From contig NZ_JAAOLY010000008.1 of assembly GCF_011601275.1 (NCBI RefSeq), positions 124,001 to 188,000 of the forward strand: 64,000 nucleotides of DNA. Reading direction: 5' to 3'. The position numbers and the translations under genes are program-made. Origin of the DNA: Janthinobacterium lividum. Lineage in GTDB: Bacteria; Pseudomonadota; Gammaproteobacteria; Burkholderiales; Burkholderiaceae_D. The notes beneath the pieces are model-generated. The model saw only the letters and a list, made by a program, of their open reading frames with translations. It was not told the origin of the DNA and made no database searches. Positions 17,531 through 26,450 of this stretch are shown here, piece after piece (the stretch's first letter is position 1; the number at the start of each line of letters is the position of its first letter).

Positions 17531-17562
17531 TCATACAATATATTGCGCAATATATTGTATGA
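17531..17562. promoter_or_regulatory. 32-bp perfect palindrome, probable MarR operator
   Basis: The left arm TCATACAATATATTGC is followed immediately by its exact reverse complement. Each arm also contains the self-palindromic decamer CAATATATTG (17536-17545 and 17548-17557), the two copies being separated by CG. It ends 21 bases before the peptidase start. The MarR-family gene at the end of the same operon is the obvious candidate ligand. Confidence 0.75.
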
Positions 17563-17583
17563 TCGGATCTCACCGAGGAGAAG

Positions 17584-18921
17584 ATGAGAATGCGCTATCG
17601 TTTATGTCTGCTTCAAGCGTTGTCGGCGCTGTCCATAATGTGCGCCTCTGGCGCTTTTGCCGAGGAATCTGGCATCTCGCGCAAGGAAAAGAGCGAGATC
17701 ATCGCCTCCCTCAATAGCACCTTGAAGGCAAACTACGCATTTCCGGACATCGCAAGAAAACTTGCGCCGGTGCTTCAGGAGCGTCTCGAAAAGGGAGAGT
17801 ATGACTTGGCGGTGACGAAGGCAGGGTTTGCGAGCAAGCTGACCGACGATCTCATCAAAGTCAGCGGCGACCTGCATTTTTTTGTGGGTGTCGACCCGAA
17901 ATGGATCGCCGAATTCAAGTCGAAGGCCGACCCGGCGCTCAAGGCCAAGATACGCAAGGAAGAATCGAGCAGGCTGGAGGATTCCAATTTCGGTTTCGAT
18001 GAGGTCGCTCGCCTGAAGGGAAATATCGGTTATATACGGTTCAGCTATTTTGCCGATCCGGAATTTGCCTATGATACGGCGGCATCCGTGATGCGCTTCG
18101 TCGGCAATACGGACGCCCTCATCATCGATTTGCGCTATAACAATGGAGGGCATCTGGAAATGGCGCAGTTTCTGGCGAGTTATTTCTTCTCCGGCGAGAA
18201 AGACCAACTGCTCTTCGACTATTATTATAATGAGGATGGCAAGCGTATCGAGCGCGGGCAATGGGTGCTGCCTGGCCTGCCGGGCAAGCGCATGGTGGAC
18301 AAGCCGGTGTATATCCTGACCGGCTCCACCTCGTTTTCCTCCGCAGAATGGTTTTCCTATGCGATGAAGAAACTCGGGCGGGCGACACTGATCGGGGAGC
18401 GGACGGCCGGCGGTGCGCATCCGGTTGCACGCAAGCCGTTCAACGATGATTTTTTCGTACAAGTGCCGATCGGCCAGATCCATGATCCCGTGGACCATGG
18501 CGATTTCGAAGGAGTTGGCGTGCAACCCGATATCCCAAGCCCGTCCATACGCGCGCTTCCTCTGGCGCACAAGCTGGCGCTTGAAAATCTGGCGAAGACC
18601 GACGACGCCAGACGAACCGAACTTGCCTGGCTGCTCCCCAGCTTGACGGCAGCCATCGAACGCCCCCACGTCGATGCCGCGATGTTGACGAAGGCCGCGG
18701 GAAAATATGAAGGCCGCCAGATCGTCCTGGATGGTGGCACGCTCTACTGTATCTGGCGCGACCGGCTGCGGGTCGCGCTTGAGCCGATCAGTCCCGACCT
18801 GTTCGCGGTGGAAGGCGTGTCAGATTTTCGATACCGCTTGAATGTTTCGCGCGGGAAAGTGACAGCGCTGGAACGCGTGAACAAGGACGGCAGCATTCAA
18901 AGGTACAAACGCCTTGACTAA
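17584..18921 (+). CDS. S41-family peptidase-like protein, exported
   Basis: A 445-aa protein with a signal peptide (residues ~1-27, ending SGAFA) and an S41/IRBP-type domain. Motifs: DALIIDLRYNNGGH, the nucleophile region TGSTSFSSAEWFSYAMK, and GERTAGGAHP, the order seen in tail-specific protease-like hydrolases lacking a PDZ domain. The C-terminal ~90 residues form an extra beta-rich domain. ATG 17584 follows GAGGAGAAG. It begins a two-gene operon with a MarR regulator, preceded by a 32-bp palindrome. The substrate is unknown. Confidence 0.82.
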   Translation: MRMRYRLCLLQALSALSIMCASGAFAEESGISRKEKSEIIASLNSTLKANYAFPDIARKLAPVLQERLEKGEYDLAVTKAGFASKLTDDLIKVSGDLHFFVGVDPKWIAEFKSKADPALKAKIRKEESSRLEDSNFGFDEVARLKGNIGYIRFSYFADPEFAYDTAASVMRFVGNTDALIIDLRYNNGGHLEMAQFLASYFFSGEKDQLLFDYYYNEDGKRIERGQWVLPGLPGKRMVDKPVYILTGSTSFSSAEWFSYAMKKLGRATLIGERTAGGAHPVARKPFNDDFFVQVPIGQIHDPVDHGDFEGVGVQPDIPSPSIRALPLAHKLALENLAKTDDARRTELAWLLPSLTAAIERPHVDAAMLTKAAGKYEGRQIVLDGGTLYCIWRDRLRVALEPISPDLFAVEGVSDFRYRLNVSRGKVTALERVNKDGSIQRYKRLD

Positions 18922-19399
18922 AGATATACAACACCCGGCCGTGATCGATGACGCCGTGTTTCTCGGCCGCGCCGTCGAACGGCTGAGCGTCCTGATCGCC
19001 GAGCAATCCCAGACTGTCTTCGAGACGATGGGGATCGTCATCCCGGTGCGTTCGTGCTCGCTGATGACTGTTCTTGCAACGCTCGGCACGGCTTCCGCCG
19101 CGGACCTGGCGCGCGAACTCGGACATTCGCACCAGCTGGTCATGCAAAAGATACCCAAGCTGCTGCGTCTGGGCCTCATACAGTATCGGAATGATGACAA
19201 TGATGCCCGGCGGCGGATATTCATGCCCACGGATGACGGCTTGTCGCAGCTTGCGAAATTCGAGCAATGCACGGTGCTGATTCGAGAAGCCTATGCCGGG
19301 CTGTTTGCCGAGGTGGGGGACGTCAGGCAATTCGTGGATCGCGCCGCCGATGCGCTCAACGAGAGGCCGCTGGACAAACGCATCAATTCCCCTGCCTGA
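18914..19399 (+). CDS. MarR-family transcriptional regulator
   Basis: A 161-aa winged-helix protein: RSCSLMTVLATLGTASAADLARELGHSHQLVMQKIPKLLRLG is the recognition region, and NDDNDARRRIFMPTDDG the wing. The start is TTG 18914, overlapping the peptidase stop by eight bases, which indicates translational coupling. As the second gene behind a strong palindrome it is probably an autorepressor of this operon. Confidence 0.82.
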   Translation: MTKDIQHPAVIDDAVFLGRAVERLSVLIAEQSQTVFETMGIVIPVRSCSLMTVLATLGTASAADLARELGHSHQLVMQKIPKLLRLGLIQYRNDDNDARRRIFMPTDDGLSQLAKFEQCTVLIREAYAGLFAEVGDVRQFVDRAADALNERPLDKRINSPA

Positions 19400-19473
19400 C
19401 GGAGGCGGCGTCACGTACGGCCACGAGCAGAGCCTTCCCAATGTTTGTCCGCGCGGGGCGGCCCGTATCCCCG

Positions 19474-19499
19474 CTGTAGCAGTCGTTCGACTGATACAG
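19474..19499. promoter_or_regulatory. 26-bp interrupted palindrome upstream of LysE-MocR pair
   Basis: CTGTA-g-CAGTCG-TT-CGACTG-a-TACAG; 11 of 12 arm positions pair. It lies 88 bases before the LysE-type gene. MocR-like regulators commonly bind repeats near an adjacent transporter, so this is the likely operator of the downstream MocR protein. Confidence 0.6.
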
Positions 19500-19586
19500 C
19501 ATGTGCTTGTATGGGGCGCCTTGTGTCTTGTCCCTGCCGTGCCGTGCGTCCAGACTGGGGGCTTCTCCACGCTGCGACTGCCTGCC

Positions 19587-20171
19587 ATGACCGAACTCCT
19601 GCCCCTGATGAGCTATTGCTTTGTGATGTCCGCCACCCCCGGGCCGAACAACGTCATGCTGGCCACCACCGGCGCCAATTTCGGCTATCGCGGTGCGCTG
19701 CCGGTGATCCTCGGCATCCAGGCCGGCATCTTCGTGCAGACCATGCTCATGTGCGTGGGTCTGGGCAGCGTGTTCGTCGCGTACCCGATGGCGCAGCAGG
19801 TGTTGCGGATCGCGGGCGCGCTGTACCTGATGTTTTTGGCCTGGAAGCTGGCCGGCGCCTCGGTGGCGGGGACCGGCGCACCGAAGGCCGTGTCGTTTGC
19901 GCAGGCGGCGCTGTTTCAGGCGCTGAACCCGAAGAGCTGGCTCAAGGCGATCACCATGGCGTCCGTCTTCATGCCTGCGCAGGGCAATATGCTCGCCAGC
20001 GCGTTGCTCGTGTCCGTGATCGGCACCGTGGTGGGCATGCCGTGCAACGCCATGTGGGCGCTGTTCGGCGTCTCGATCCGCAGCGTGCTGAAAGCGCCCC
20101 GCAACCAGCGCATATTCAATTTGACGATGGGCGCCATCCTGCTGGTCCTCGCCGTGACGTTTTTACGCTAG
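19587..20171 (+). CDS. LysE/RhtB-family amino acid exporter
   Basis: A 194-aa inner-membrane exporter with about five to six membrane segments. The family signature is MSATPGPNNVMLATTGANFGYRGALP at the N-terminus, followed by YLMFLAWKLAGA and FQALNPKSWLKAITM. The frame is open further upstream, but ATG 19587 (MTELLPLMSYC) is the usual start. The MocR regulator follows after 10 bases, so the two are probably one transcript and the exporter's substrate may be an amino acid sensed by that regulator. Confidence 0.88.
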   Translation: MTELLPLMSYCFVMSATPGPNNVMLATTGANFGYRGALPVILGIQAGIFVQTMLMCVGLGSVFVAYPMAQQVLRIAGALYLMFLAWKLAGASVAGTGAPKAVSFAQAALFQALNPKSWLKAITMASVFMPAQGNMLASALLVSVIGTVVGMPCNAMWALFGVSIRSVLKAPRNQRIFNLTMGAILLVLAVTFLR

Positions 20172-20181
20172 ACTGCCACCC

Positions 20182-21624
20182 ATGTTCGCCATCGACCGCT
20201 CCTCGCCCATCGCCCTGTTCAAGCAGATCGAGGCCGCATTGCGCCAGCAGATTGCGCAACGCGTCCTGCCTGGCGGGACCAGGCTGCCGTCGATCCGCCA
20301 GCTCGCCACACAGCTCGCGGTGAGCACCAACACCGTGGTGGTGGCGTATGACAGGCTGGTGGCCGCGGGCGTCATCGATACGCACGGCACGACGGGCTTC
20401 TTCGTCTGCACCCCTGCTGACGCCAGCCGCGCCATCCCCGACGAGGTGGCGCTGGAAGCGGGCCAGGAGCAGGAGCCGGTATGGCTGAGCCAGCAAGTGA
20501 ACGACCAGCGGCCGGGCGTGCTGCTGGCCAGCAGCGGCGCCTTGCCGCCCACGTGGCTGCAGGACGCGCTGCCGGCGGCCGCCGTTCAACGTGGCCTGGC
20601 GCGCAGCGCGGCCGGCATGGCTTCGCGTTGTCCGCCGCAGGGGCTGGCCGAACTGCGCGAGCAGATTGCGCTGCTGTTGCGCGGCATCGGCATCGCCGCG
20701 GACGCCAGCCACATCCTCACCACTTTCGGCGCCACCCATGCCATCGATCTGATCTGCCGCACGTTTCTGCAGCCCGGCGATACGGTGCTGGTGGAAGACC
20801 CCGGATACTTCCTGATGTTCGGGCGGCTGCGCCAGGATGGCGTGCGCCTGGTGCCGATCAAGCGCCGCCCCGATGGCCTCGACCTGGACGAACTGGAAGC
20901 GGCCTGCCGCGCGCACCGTCCGCGCCTGCTGTTCGTGCAGACGGCTTTGCACAATCCCACCGGGTGGAGCAGCAGCGCCGCCAACCTGCACAAGGTGCTG
21001 ATCATGGCGCAGCAGCATGGCTTCCTGATCGCCGAAGACGACGTGCACGGCCATTTCCAGCCGGGCCACAGCACGCGGCTGGCGTCGTTGTCCGGACTGG
21101 ACGGCGTGATCTATTACTCCAGCCTGTGCAAGGCGCTGAGCCCGGCCCTGCGCATGGGCTACCTGGCCGCGGCGCCCACCTTGCTCAAGCTGCTGATGCG
21201 TACCAAGATCCATTCCATCATGACCTTGCCTGCACTGAACGAATACGTGTTGCTGGAAGTGCTCAAGGCCGGCAACCTGCGCAAGCACCTGGAGCGGCTG
21301 CAACGCAAGATCATGGTGGCGCGCAACGCCAGCACGCGGCAACTGAGCGCGGCCGGCGTGCTGTTCGAGCAGCCCGGCGACGCAGGCATTTTCCTGTGGG
21401 GCAGCATGCCAGAAGGGCTGGACGTGGACTTGCTGGTGCAGGACGCCTACCGCAACAAGATCCTGCTGATGCGCGGCGCCGCGTTCTCGGCCAGCGACAC
21501 GCCCGACCAGCACATCCGCTTCAACGTCGCCTTCAGCCAGCATCCGCGCGTGAGCGCCTACCTTGAAGAACGCCTGCGCGCGGTGGCTGGCGCGCGCTCA
21601 AGCCTTGCCCGCGCCTTCCTTTAG
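20182..21624 (+). CDS. MocR-family regulator (GntR HTH fused to aminotransferase-like domain)
   Basis: A 480-aa protein. Residues ~10-75 are a GntR winged helix (ALFKQIEAALRQQIAQRVLP, LPSIRQLATQLAVSTNTVVV). Residues ~110-470 are a fold-type I PLP domain with TFGATHAIDLICR, ALHNPTGW and the PLP lysine in YYSSLCKALSPALRMGYLA. Such proteins sense PLP-amino acid adducts and rarely act as enzymes. It sits 10 bases after the LysE exporter. Confidence 0.9.
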   Translation: MFAIDRSSPIALFKQIEAALRQQIAQRVLPGGTRLPSIRQLATQLAVSTNTVVVAYDRLVAAGVIDTHGTTGFFVCTPADASRAIPDEVALEAGQEQEPVWLSQQVNDQRPGVLLASSGALPPTWLQDALPAAAVQRGLARSAAGMASRCPPQGLAELREQIALLLRGIGIAADASHILTTFGATHAIDLICRTFLQPGDTVLVEDPGYFLMFGRLRQDGVRLVPIKRRPDGLDLDELEAACRAHRPRLLFVQTALHNPTGWSSSAANLHKVLIMAQQHGFLIAEDDVHGHFQPGHSTRLASLSGLDGVIYYSSLCKALSPALRMGYLAAAPTLLKLLMRTKIHSIMTLPALNEYVLLEVLKAGNLRKHLERLQRKIMVARNASTRQLSAAGVLFEQPGDAGIFLWGSMPEGLDVDLLVQDAYRNKILLMRGAAFSASDTPDQHIRFNVAFSQHPRVSAYLEERLRAVAGARSSLARAFL

Positions 21625-21682
21625 CTTTTATTGGTATTCTGGAGGGACGATTTTTTCGTCAACGTGTGAGCAAGGAAGCGCC

Positions 21683-22081
21683 ATGCACAAACAGATCATC
21701 CTCAACCTGCCCGTGAAGGACCTGGATAAATCCAAGGCCTTCTTTTCCGCTCTCGGCTTTACTTTCGATTCCCGTTTCAGCGGCGAGAACGCGGCGTTCA
21801 TGAACATCGTCGACGGCAGCATCCAGGCCATGCTGACGACGGAACTGTTCTTCCAGTCACTGATCGGCAAACCGGTGGCGGATGCCAGGCAAGCCAATGA
21901 AGTCGTCATTTGCCTCAGTTGCGAAAGCCGGGAAGAGGTGGACGGCCTGATCGCCAAGGCCCAGGCCGCCGGTGGCCGCATACCGCATCCGCCCGAAGAC
22001 CAGGGTTTCATGTACGACCAGGGCTTCGAGGATATCGATGGCCACCTGTGGAACCTGGTCTGGACGGCGCCGGAAGCCTGA
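21683..22081 (+). CDS. VOC/glyoxalase-superfamily protein
   Basis: A 132-aa vicinal-oxygen-chelate fold protein: MHKQIILNLPVKDLDKSKAFFSALGF begins the first beta-alpha-beta unit, and YDQGFEDIDGHLWNLVW is the C-terminal metal-ligand region of the 'extradiol-like' PhnB/YaeR groups. ATG 21683 follows AAGGAAGCGCC. The function cannot be assigned; possible roles are an isomerase, a glyoxalase-like enzyme or a resistance protein. It converges on motA. Confidence 0.8.
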   Translation: MHKQIILNLPVKDLDKSKAFFSALGFTFDSRFSGENAAFMNIVDGSIQAMLTTELFFQSLIGKPVADARQANEVVICLSCESREEVDGLIAKAQAAGGRIPHPPEDQGFMYDQGFEDIDGHLWNLVWTAPEA

Positions 22082-22096
22082 GGCGAACCGCTGGAA

Positions 22097-22960
22097 TCAG
22101 TTCTTCGTGCGCACCTGGCGCACGTGGTTTTCCAGTTCGCTGAACGATGGGCGTTCCGTGGCGGAAATGACCTTGCGGCCGAATTCCACGGCCAGCGCCG
22201 GCGCATAGCCGTTCAGGCTGGCCAGCAGGGTCACTTTCACGCACTGGTACATCTTCGCCGTTTCATGGTGCTTGCGGCGCAGCAAGCTGGCCAGCGGCGC
22301 GATGAAACCGTAGGCCAGCAGGATGCCGATGAAGGTGCCCACCAGCGCCTGCGCGATCAGCACGCCCAGTTCGGCCGGCGGCAAGCCGACGGACGCCATC
22401 GTGTGCACGACGCCCATCACGGCGGCCACGATGCCGAAGGCGGGCATGGCGTCGGCCAGCTGCGAAATCGTCTGGATCGGCATTTCCGCATCTTCATGGT
22501 GCGTCTCGATCTCGTTATCCATCAGGTTTTCGATCTGGTAAGCGTCCATATTGCCCGACACCATCAGGCGCAGGTAATCGGTGATGAATTCCAGGATGTG
22601 CTCGTCACCGAGCGTGTACGGGTATTTCACGAAGATGGGGCTGCGGTACGGGTCGTCGATATCGTCCTCGACCGACATCAGGCCTTCCTTGCGGATCTTG
22701 CTGAGGATTTCATACATCAGCCCCATCAGCTCCATATAGCGCGCCTTCGTGTATTGCGAGCCGTGAAACAGGGTGGGCAGGGCGGCGAACGTGGCGCGGA
22801 TGGCCTTGGCGTCATTGCCGACAAAGAAGGTACCCAGCGCGGCGCCGCCGATCATCAGCAGTTCCAGCGGCTGGAACAAGGCGCCCAGGTGACCGCCCTG
22901 CATGGCGAAGCCGCCGAAGACGGAAAACAGCACGACGAGAAATCCGAGTATGACTAGCAA
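22097..22960 (-). CDS. motA: Flagellar motor stator protein MotA, without adjacent MotB
   Basis: A 287-aa stator subunit with four membrane segments: LGFLVVLFSVFGGFAMQGG at the N-terminus, the cytoplasmic loop with YMELMGLMYEILSKIRKEG (the conserved charged region), and AMPAFGIVAAVMGVVHTM carrying the conserved proline. The start is TTG 22960, confirmed by AAGGAG seven bases upstream and by the family N-terminus MLVILGF. Downstream is the VOC gene on the other strand and upstream a LysR gene, so motB must be elsewhere. Confidence 0.93.
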   Translation of the reverse strand: MLVILGFLVVLFSVFGGFAMQGGHLGALFQPLELLMIGGAALGTFFVGNDAKAIRATFAALPTLFHGSQYTKARYMELMGLMYEILSKIRKEGLMSVEDDIDDPYRSPIFVKYPYTLGDEHILEFITDYLRLMVSGNMDAYQIENLMDNEIETHHEDAEMPIQTISQLADAMPAFGIVAAVMGVVHTMASVGLPPAELGVLIAQALVGTFIGILLAYGFIAPLASLLRRKHHETAKMYQCVKVTLLASLNGYAPALAVEFGRKVISATERPSFSELENHVRQVRTKN

Positions 22961-22975
22961 AACCTACTCCTTCAT

Positions 22976-22997
22976 AATATTGCCATATCGCAATATT
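22976..22997. repeat. Inverted repeat in the motA leader
   Basis: AATATTGC (22976-22983), a 6-base spacer, GCAATATT (22990-22997), within the 48-base gap between the LysR stop and the motA start. It could be an operator or a weak hairpin; there is no T-run for termination. Confidence 0.55.
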
Positions 22998-23008
22998 GTA
23001 GTGTAACC

Positions 23009-23923
23009 CTATTTCCCCTTATTGGCCGAGTCCGGCTGCAGCTGCTCGATGAGAAAATTGATAAAAGCGCGCACTTTGGCGGGCAGCTGGTGGCGGCTCG
23101 GGTAGTAGGCGTACAGGTCGGCCGGCGCCAGCGCATAGTCTTCCAGCACCACGCGCAGGCGGCCGCTGTCGAGGTAGCGGGCCAGGTCCCATTCCGAGCG
23201 CAGCAGGATGCCGTGGCCGTCCAGCGCCCAGCCCAGCACCACGTCGCCATCGTTGCTGGCCACCGTGCCGCGCACCTTGACCGTGTGCGTGGCGCGGCCA
23301 CGGCTCAAGCGCCAGATGCCGTAGGCGTCGTCATTCTGCCGGTGCACGATGCAGCGGTGCCGGGCCAGGTCGTCGGGTGTTTGCGGCGTGCCGTGCGCTT
23401 GCAGGTAGCTGGGCGAAGCGCACAGGAAACGCCGGTTCGACATGATGCGCCGTGCCGACAAACGCGTGTCGGGCAAGTCGCCGAAGCGGATGCCCAGGTC
23501 GTAGGCCTGCTCGACCAGGTTGATGGGGCTGTCCGTCAGTTGCAGCTGCACTTCCAGCTGCGGGTGGCGCAGCGCGAATTGCGACAGCAGGGGCGCAATC
23601 ACCGTGCGCCCGAAACCCAGGGTGGCGTTCACGCGCAACAAGCCTTTCGGTTCCGCGCTGCCGCTGGCCAAGGATTCCTCCATGGCACGGATATCGTCGA
23701 GGATTTGCCGCGCCTGTTGCAGATAGCTTTCGCCATCGCCCGTCAGGCTGATGCGCCGCGTGCTGCGGTTCAGCAGACGCACGCCCAGGCGCTGTTCCAT
23801 CAGCACCAATCGCTTGCTGACGGCGGGTGGCGTGATGCCCAGCTCGCGCGCCGTGGCCGAAAGGCTGCCCAGCTTGGCCAGCAGCACAAAAAAGGCCATT
23901 TCCGTCGTGGCGTCGCTTTTCAT
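23009..23923 (-). CDS. LysR-family transcriptional regulator
   Basis: A 304-aa regulator with an N-terminal winged helix (AKLGSLSATARELGITPPAVSKRLVLMEQRLGVRLLNRSTRRISLT) and a C-terminal periplasmic-binding-like sensor. The DRFGD-type stretch YDLGIRFGDLPDTRLSARRI places it in the CrgA-like subgroup. It is divergent from the tartrate dehydratase-like gene across 99 bases, so it most likely controls that gene. The intergenic segment contains an ATTGATATCGAT near-dyad at about 23954. Confidence 0.9.
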   Translation of the reverse strand: MKSDATTEMAFFVLLAKLGSLSATARELGITPPAVSKRLVLMEQRLGVRLLNRSTRRISLTGDGESYLQQARQILDDIRAMEESLASGSAEPKGLLRVNATLGFGRTVIAPLLSQFALRHPQLEVQLQLTDSPINLVEQAYDLGIRFGDLPDTRLSARRIMSNRRFLCASPSYLQAHGTPQTPDDLARHRCIVHRQNDDAYGIWRLSRGRATHTVKVRGTVASNDGDVVLGWALDGHGILLRSEWDLARYLDSGRLRVVLEDYALAPADLYAYYPSRHQLPAKVRAFINFLIEQLQPDSANKGK

Positions 23924-24022
23924 TATTAACTTTAAGTGAAGAATGGTTTAAATTGATATCGATTATACGACTGTCTATCGCGGTTAAGCTGGCGTCATTG
24001 TTTTCACTCACAGGAGACCCGC

Positions 24023-25192
24023 ATGAAAATCGTCGACATCCGCGAAAAGACCATCCCCATCTCTTCCCCCATCCGCAACGCCTATATCGACTTTTCAAAG
24101 ATGACGTTAAGCCTGGTGGCCGTCGTCACCGATGTGATCCGCGACGGCAAGCCCGTCGTCGGCTACGGTTTCAATTCGAATGGCCGCTACGGCCAGGGCA
24201 TGCTGATGCGCGAGCGTTTCATTCCCCGCATCCTCGACGCCGATCCCGCCTCGCTCGTCACGGATGACGGCGGCAACCTCGATCCGCACAAGGTGTGGGA
24301 CTGCATGTATACCAATGAAAAGCCGGGCGGCCACGGCGAGCGCTCGGTAGCCATCGGCACCATCGACATGGCCATCTGGGACGCCGTGGCGAAGATCGAG
24401 AACAAGCCGCTGTTCCAGCTGCTGGCCGAGCGGCACGGCACGGGTGTGCCCGATAAAAAAGTGTTCGTGTATGCGGCGGGTGGCTATTACTACCCGGGCC
24501 AGAGCCTGTCCGCGCTGCAGGACGAGATGCGCAGCTACATCGACCGCGGCTACACGGTGGTCAAGAAGAAGATCGGCGGCGCCTCGCTGGACGAAGACCT
24601 GCGCCGCATCGACGCCATCATGGAGGTGCTGCAGGATGGGCAGAAGCTGTGCGTGGATGCGAACGGGCGCTTCGACCTCGATACCTCGATCGCCTACGCC
24701 AAGGCGCTGCGCCAGTATGACCTGTTCTGGTATGAAGAGGCGGGCGACCCGCTCGACTTCGAGCTGCAGGCGACCTTGCGCAGCTATTACGACAAGCCGA
24801 TGGCGACGGGCGAAAACCTGTTTTCCATGCAGGATGCGCGCAACCTGATCCGCTACGGCGGCATGCGCGCCGACCGCGACTGGCTGCAGTTCGACTGTGC
24901 CCTCAGCTACGGCCTGGTGGAATATTTGCGCACCATGGACATGCTGCACCAGCACGGCTGGTCGCGCAGCCGCTGCATCCCGCACGGCGGCCACCAGATG
25001 TCGCTCAATATCGCCGCTGGTCTGGGCCTGGGCGGCAATGAATCGTATCCGGACCTGTTCCAGCCCTTCGGCGGCTTCCCCGATGGCGTCAGGGTCGAAA
25101 ACGGCCACATCACCATGCCGGATCTGGTCGGCATCGGCTTCGAGGGCAAGGCGAACCTGTATGCGGAGATGCGCGCCCTGAGCGGGCGGTAA
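24023..25192 (+). CDS. D(-)-tartrate dehydratase-like enolase-superfamily enzyme
   Basis: A 389-aa mandelate racemase/muconate lactonizing enzyme type protein, the same length as the characterised D-tartrate dehydratase. Likely general base K183 (VVKKKIGGA), metal ligands D212 (CVDANGRF), E238 (WYEEAGD) and E264 (ATGENLF), and a late catalytic His in RCIPHGGHQ. These positions agree closely with the known enzyme, which converts D-tartrate to oxaloacetate. ATG 24023 follows ACAGGAGACCCGC. Probably induced through the divergent LysR protein. Confidence 0.85.
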   Translation: MKIVDIREKTIPISSPIRNAYIDFSKMTLSLVAVVTDVIRDGKPVVGYGFNSNGRYGQGMLMRERFIPRILDADPASLVTDDGGNLDPHKVWDCMYTNEKPGGHGERSVAIGTIDMAIWDAVAKIENKPLFQLLAERHGTGVPDKKVFVYAAGGYYYPGQSLSALQDEMRSYIDRGYTVVKKKIGGASLDEDLRRIDAIMEVLQDGQKLCVDANGRFDLDTSIAYAKALRQYDLFWYEEAGDPLDFELQATLRSYYDKPMATGENLFSMQDARNLIRYGGMRADRDWLQFDCALSYGLVEYLRTMDMLHQHGWSRSRCIPHGGHQMSLNIAAGLGLGGNESYPDLFQPFGGFPDGVRVENGHITMPDLVGIGFEGKANLYAEMRALSGR

Positions 25193-25195
25193 GCG

Positions 25196-25552
25196 TTATT
25201 CGCTGCGCTGCCAGAAGCGCAGCCGGTTGCCGAACGGATCGGCCACTTCCAGGATGCGGCCCCAGTCCTCGTCGCGGATGCCGGGCCGCGCATACGGGTA
25301 ATCCCTGTCGCGCAATTCCGCGTGCAGGGCGGCGATATCGTCGATGGGGATCAGGAGCGCCGCGCCGGGCGTGGCGTCGCCGTGGTGTTCGGACAGGTGC
25401 AGCACCAGGTCGCCGCGCGTCACCTGCAGGTACAGCGGCGCCGTTGGCTCGAAGCGATGTTCCCAATCCAGGGTAAAGCCGAGAAAACCGAGGTAGAACT
25501 CGCGTGCTTTTTCTTCGGAAAAGCTGCGCAGGATGGGGATGGGGGCATGCAT
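25196..25552 (-). CDS. VOC-superfamily protein, bleomycin-resistance-like
   Basis: A 118-aa glyoxalase/bleomycin-resistance fold protein: MHAPIPILRSFSEEKAREFYLGFLGF opens the first module, and WGRILEVADPFGNRLRFWQ closes the second. The length is that of a single dimer-forming VOC unit. It lies four bases from the dehydratase stop on the opposite strand. No substrate can be inferred. Confidence 0.82.
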   Translation of the reverse strand: MHAPIPILRSFSEEKAREFYLGFLGFTLDWEHRFEPTAPLYLQVTRGDLVLHLSEHHGDATPGAALLIPIDDIAALHAELRDRDYPYARPGIRDEDWGRILEVADPFGNRLRFWQRSE

Positions 25553-25592
25553 GGCGGCGCTTTCAATAAGGTGGCAAGCAATTATTTTAACG

Positions 25593-26297
25593 TCATGCCA
25601 GCGCCTGGCGTTTCACCTGCGCGGCGGGGCTGGTCTTCTCCCAGCGAAACAGCCACATGATGGCAAGCTTGGTCGTGGCGCTGACGCTGGCCAGCAGCAG
25701 CAAGGGCCAGCCTGTCAGCAGGCCCATGACGCAGGCAAAGAAGATGGTGCTGACATCCATCGCCAGGATGAACTGGCTCATTTTCAGGGACACGGCGCCC
25801 GTCTTGCCCGAGCGCCAGATCAAACGGATCTGGTGCGCATAGCCCTGCGCCAGCAGCACGGTGACGGCGACGATCAGGCTTTGCGAGATCACGCGCTTTT
25901 CATCGGTGAAGGTGGGGCCGAAGGCCAGCCCCGCCACACCCGCGCCCAGCAACAGCACGCAGGCCAGCAGCGCATTGCGTGATGTCGTGCTGCGGCGGTC
26001 ACGATATATCTCGAACAGGATGCCCAGCGCGATCAGCGAGGCGATCAAACGGGGCCAGACGATGTAGTGGTTGAATGGCGTGATCGAATAGCCGTACACG
26101 AAGAAGGCGCAGTAGGCGAGGAAGCTGACGGTAAACTGGTTGATGGACAGGATGTCTGTCGTCTTGCCGGCGCCGATGCCAGTATCGCGCTTGCGCTGCC
26201 AGATTTTTTGCAGCTGCGACCACAAGCCAAACAGGCTGACGACGATGAAGAGGGAATTGAGGCTGCCGGCGAGGGCGTACAGTGAACTCGATTGCAA
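25593..26297 (-). CDS. PQ-loop-repeat-like membrane protein
   Basis: A 234-aa protein with about seven hydrophobic segments arranged as two related halves. The first half has LWSQLQKIWQRKRDTGIGAGKTTDILSINQFTVSFLAYC, the second GYAHQIRLIWRSGKTGAVSLKMSQFILAMDV. Both follow the PQ-loop/SWEET-like pattern of a basic loop ending in S-x-x-x-F. The canonical PQ dipeptide is LQ/HQ here. Function unknown; candidates are small-solute transport or membrane signalling. It sits between a VOC gene and an AT-rich spacer. Confidence 0.55.
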   Translation of the reverse strand: MQSSSLYALAGSLNSLFIVVSLFGLWSQLQKIWQRKRDTGIGAGKTTDILSINQFTVSFLAYCAFFVYGYSITPFNHYIVWPRLIASLIALGILFEIYRDRRSTTSRNALLACVLLLGAGVAGLAFGPTFTDEKRVISQSLIVAVTVLLAQGYAHQIRLIWRSGKTGAVSLKMSQFILAMDVSTIFFACVMGLLTGWPLLLLASVSATTKLAIMWLFRWEKTSPAAQVKRQALA

Positions 26298-26450
26298 GGT
26301 GTCTCCGTGGATGGCAAGGCAGGGCGCCTTGTCTATACATTTTATTTGTGCAGAATGTTCTCATGAAGTAAATTGCCATGCAAGCAATATTATATGCCCG
26401 GATGACTTTGCCCATGCTTGCCTGAACTCACCTATTCCTGCGCTTGCCCC

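Noticed and set aside
17293-17550. An 85-codon minus-strand frame before the S41 operon
   Set aside because: It runs through the 32-bp palindrome and resembles no known protein; treated as non-coding.
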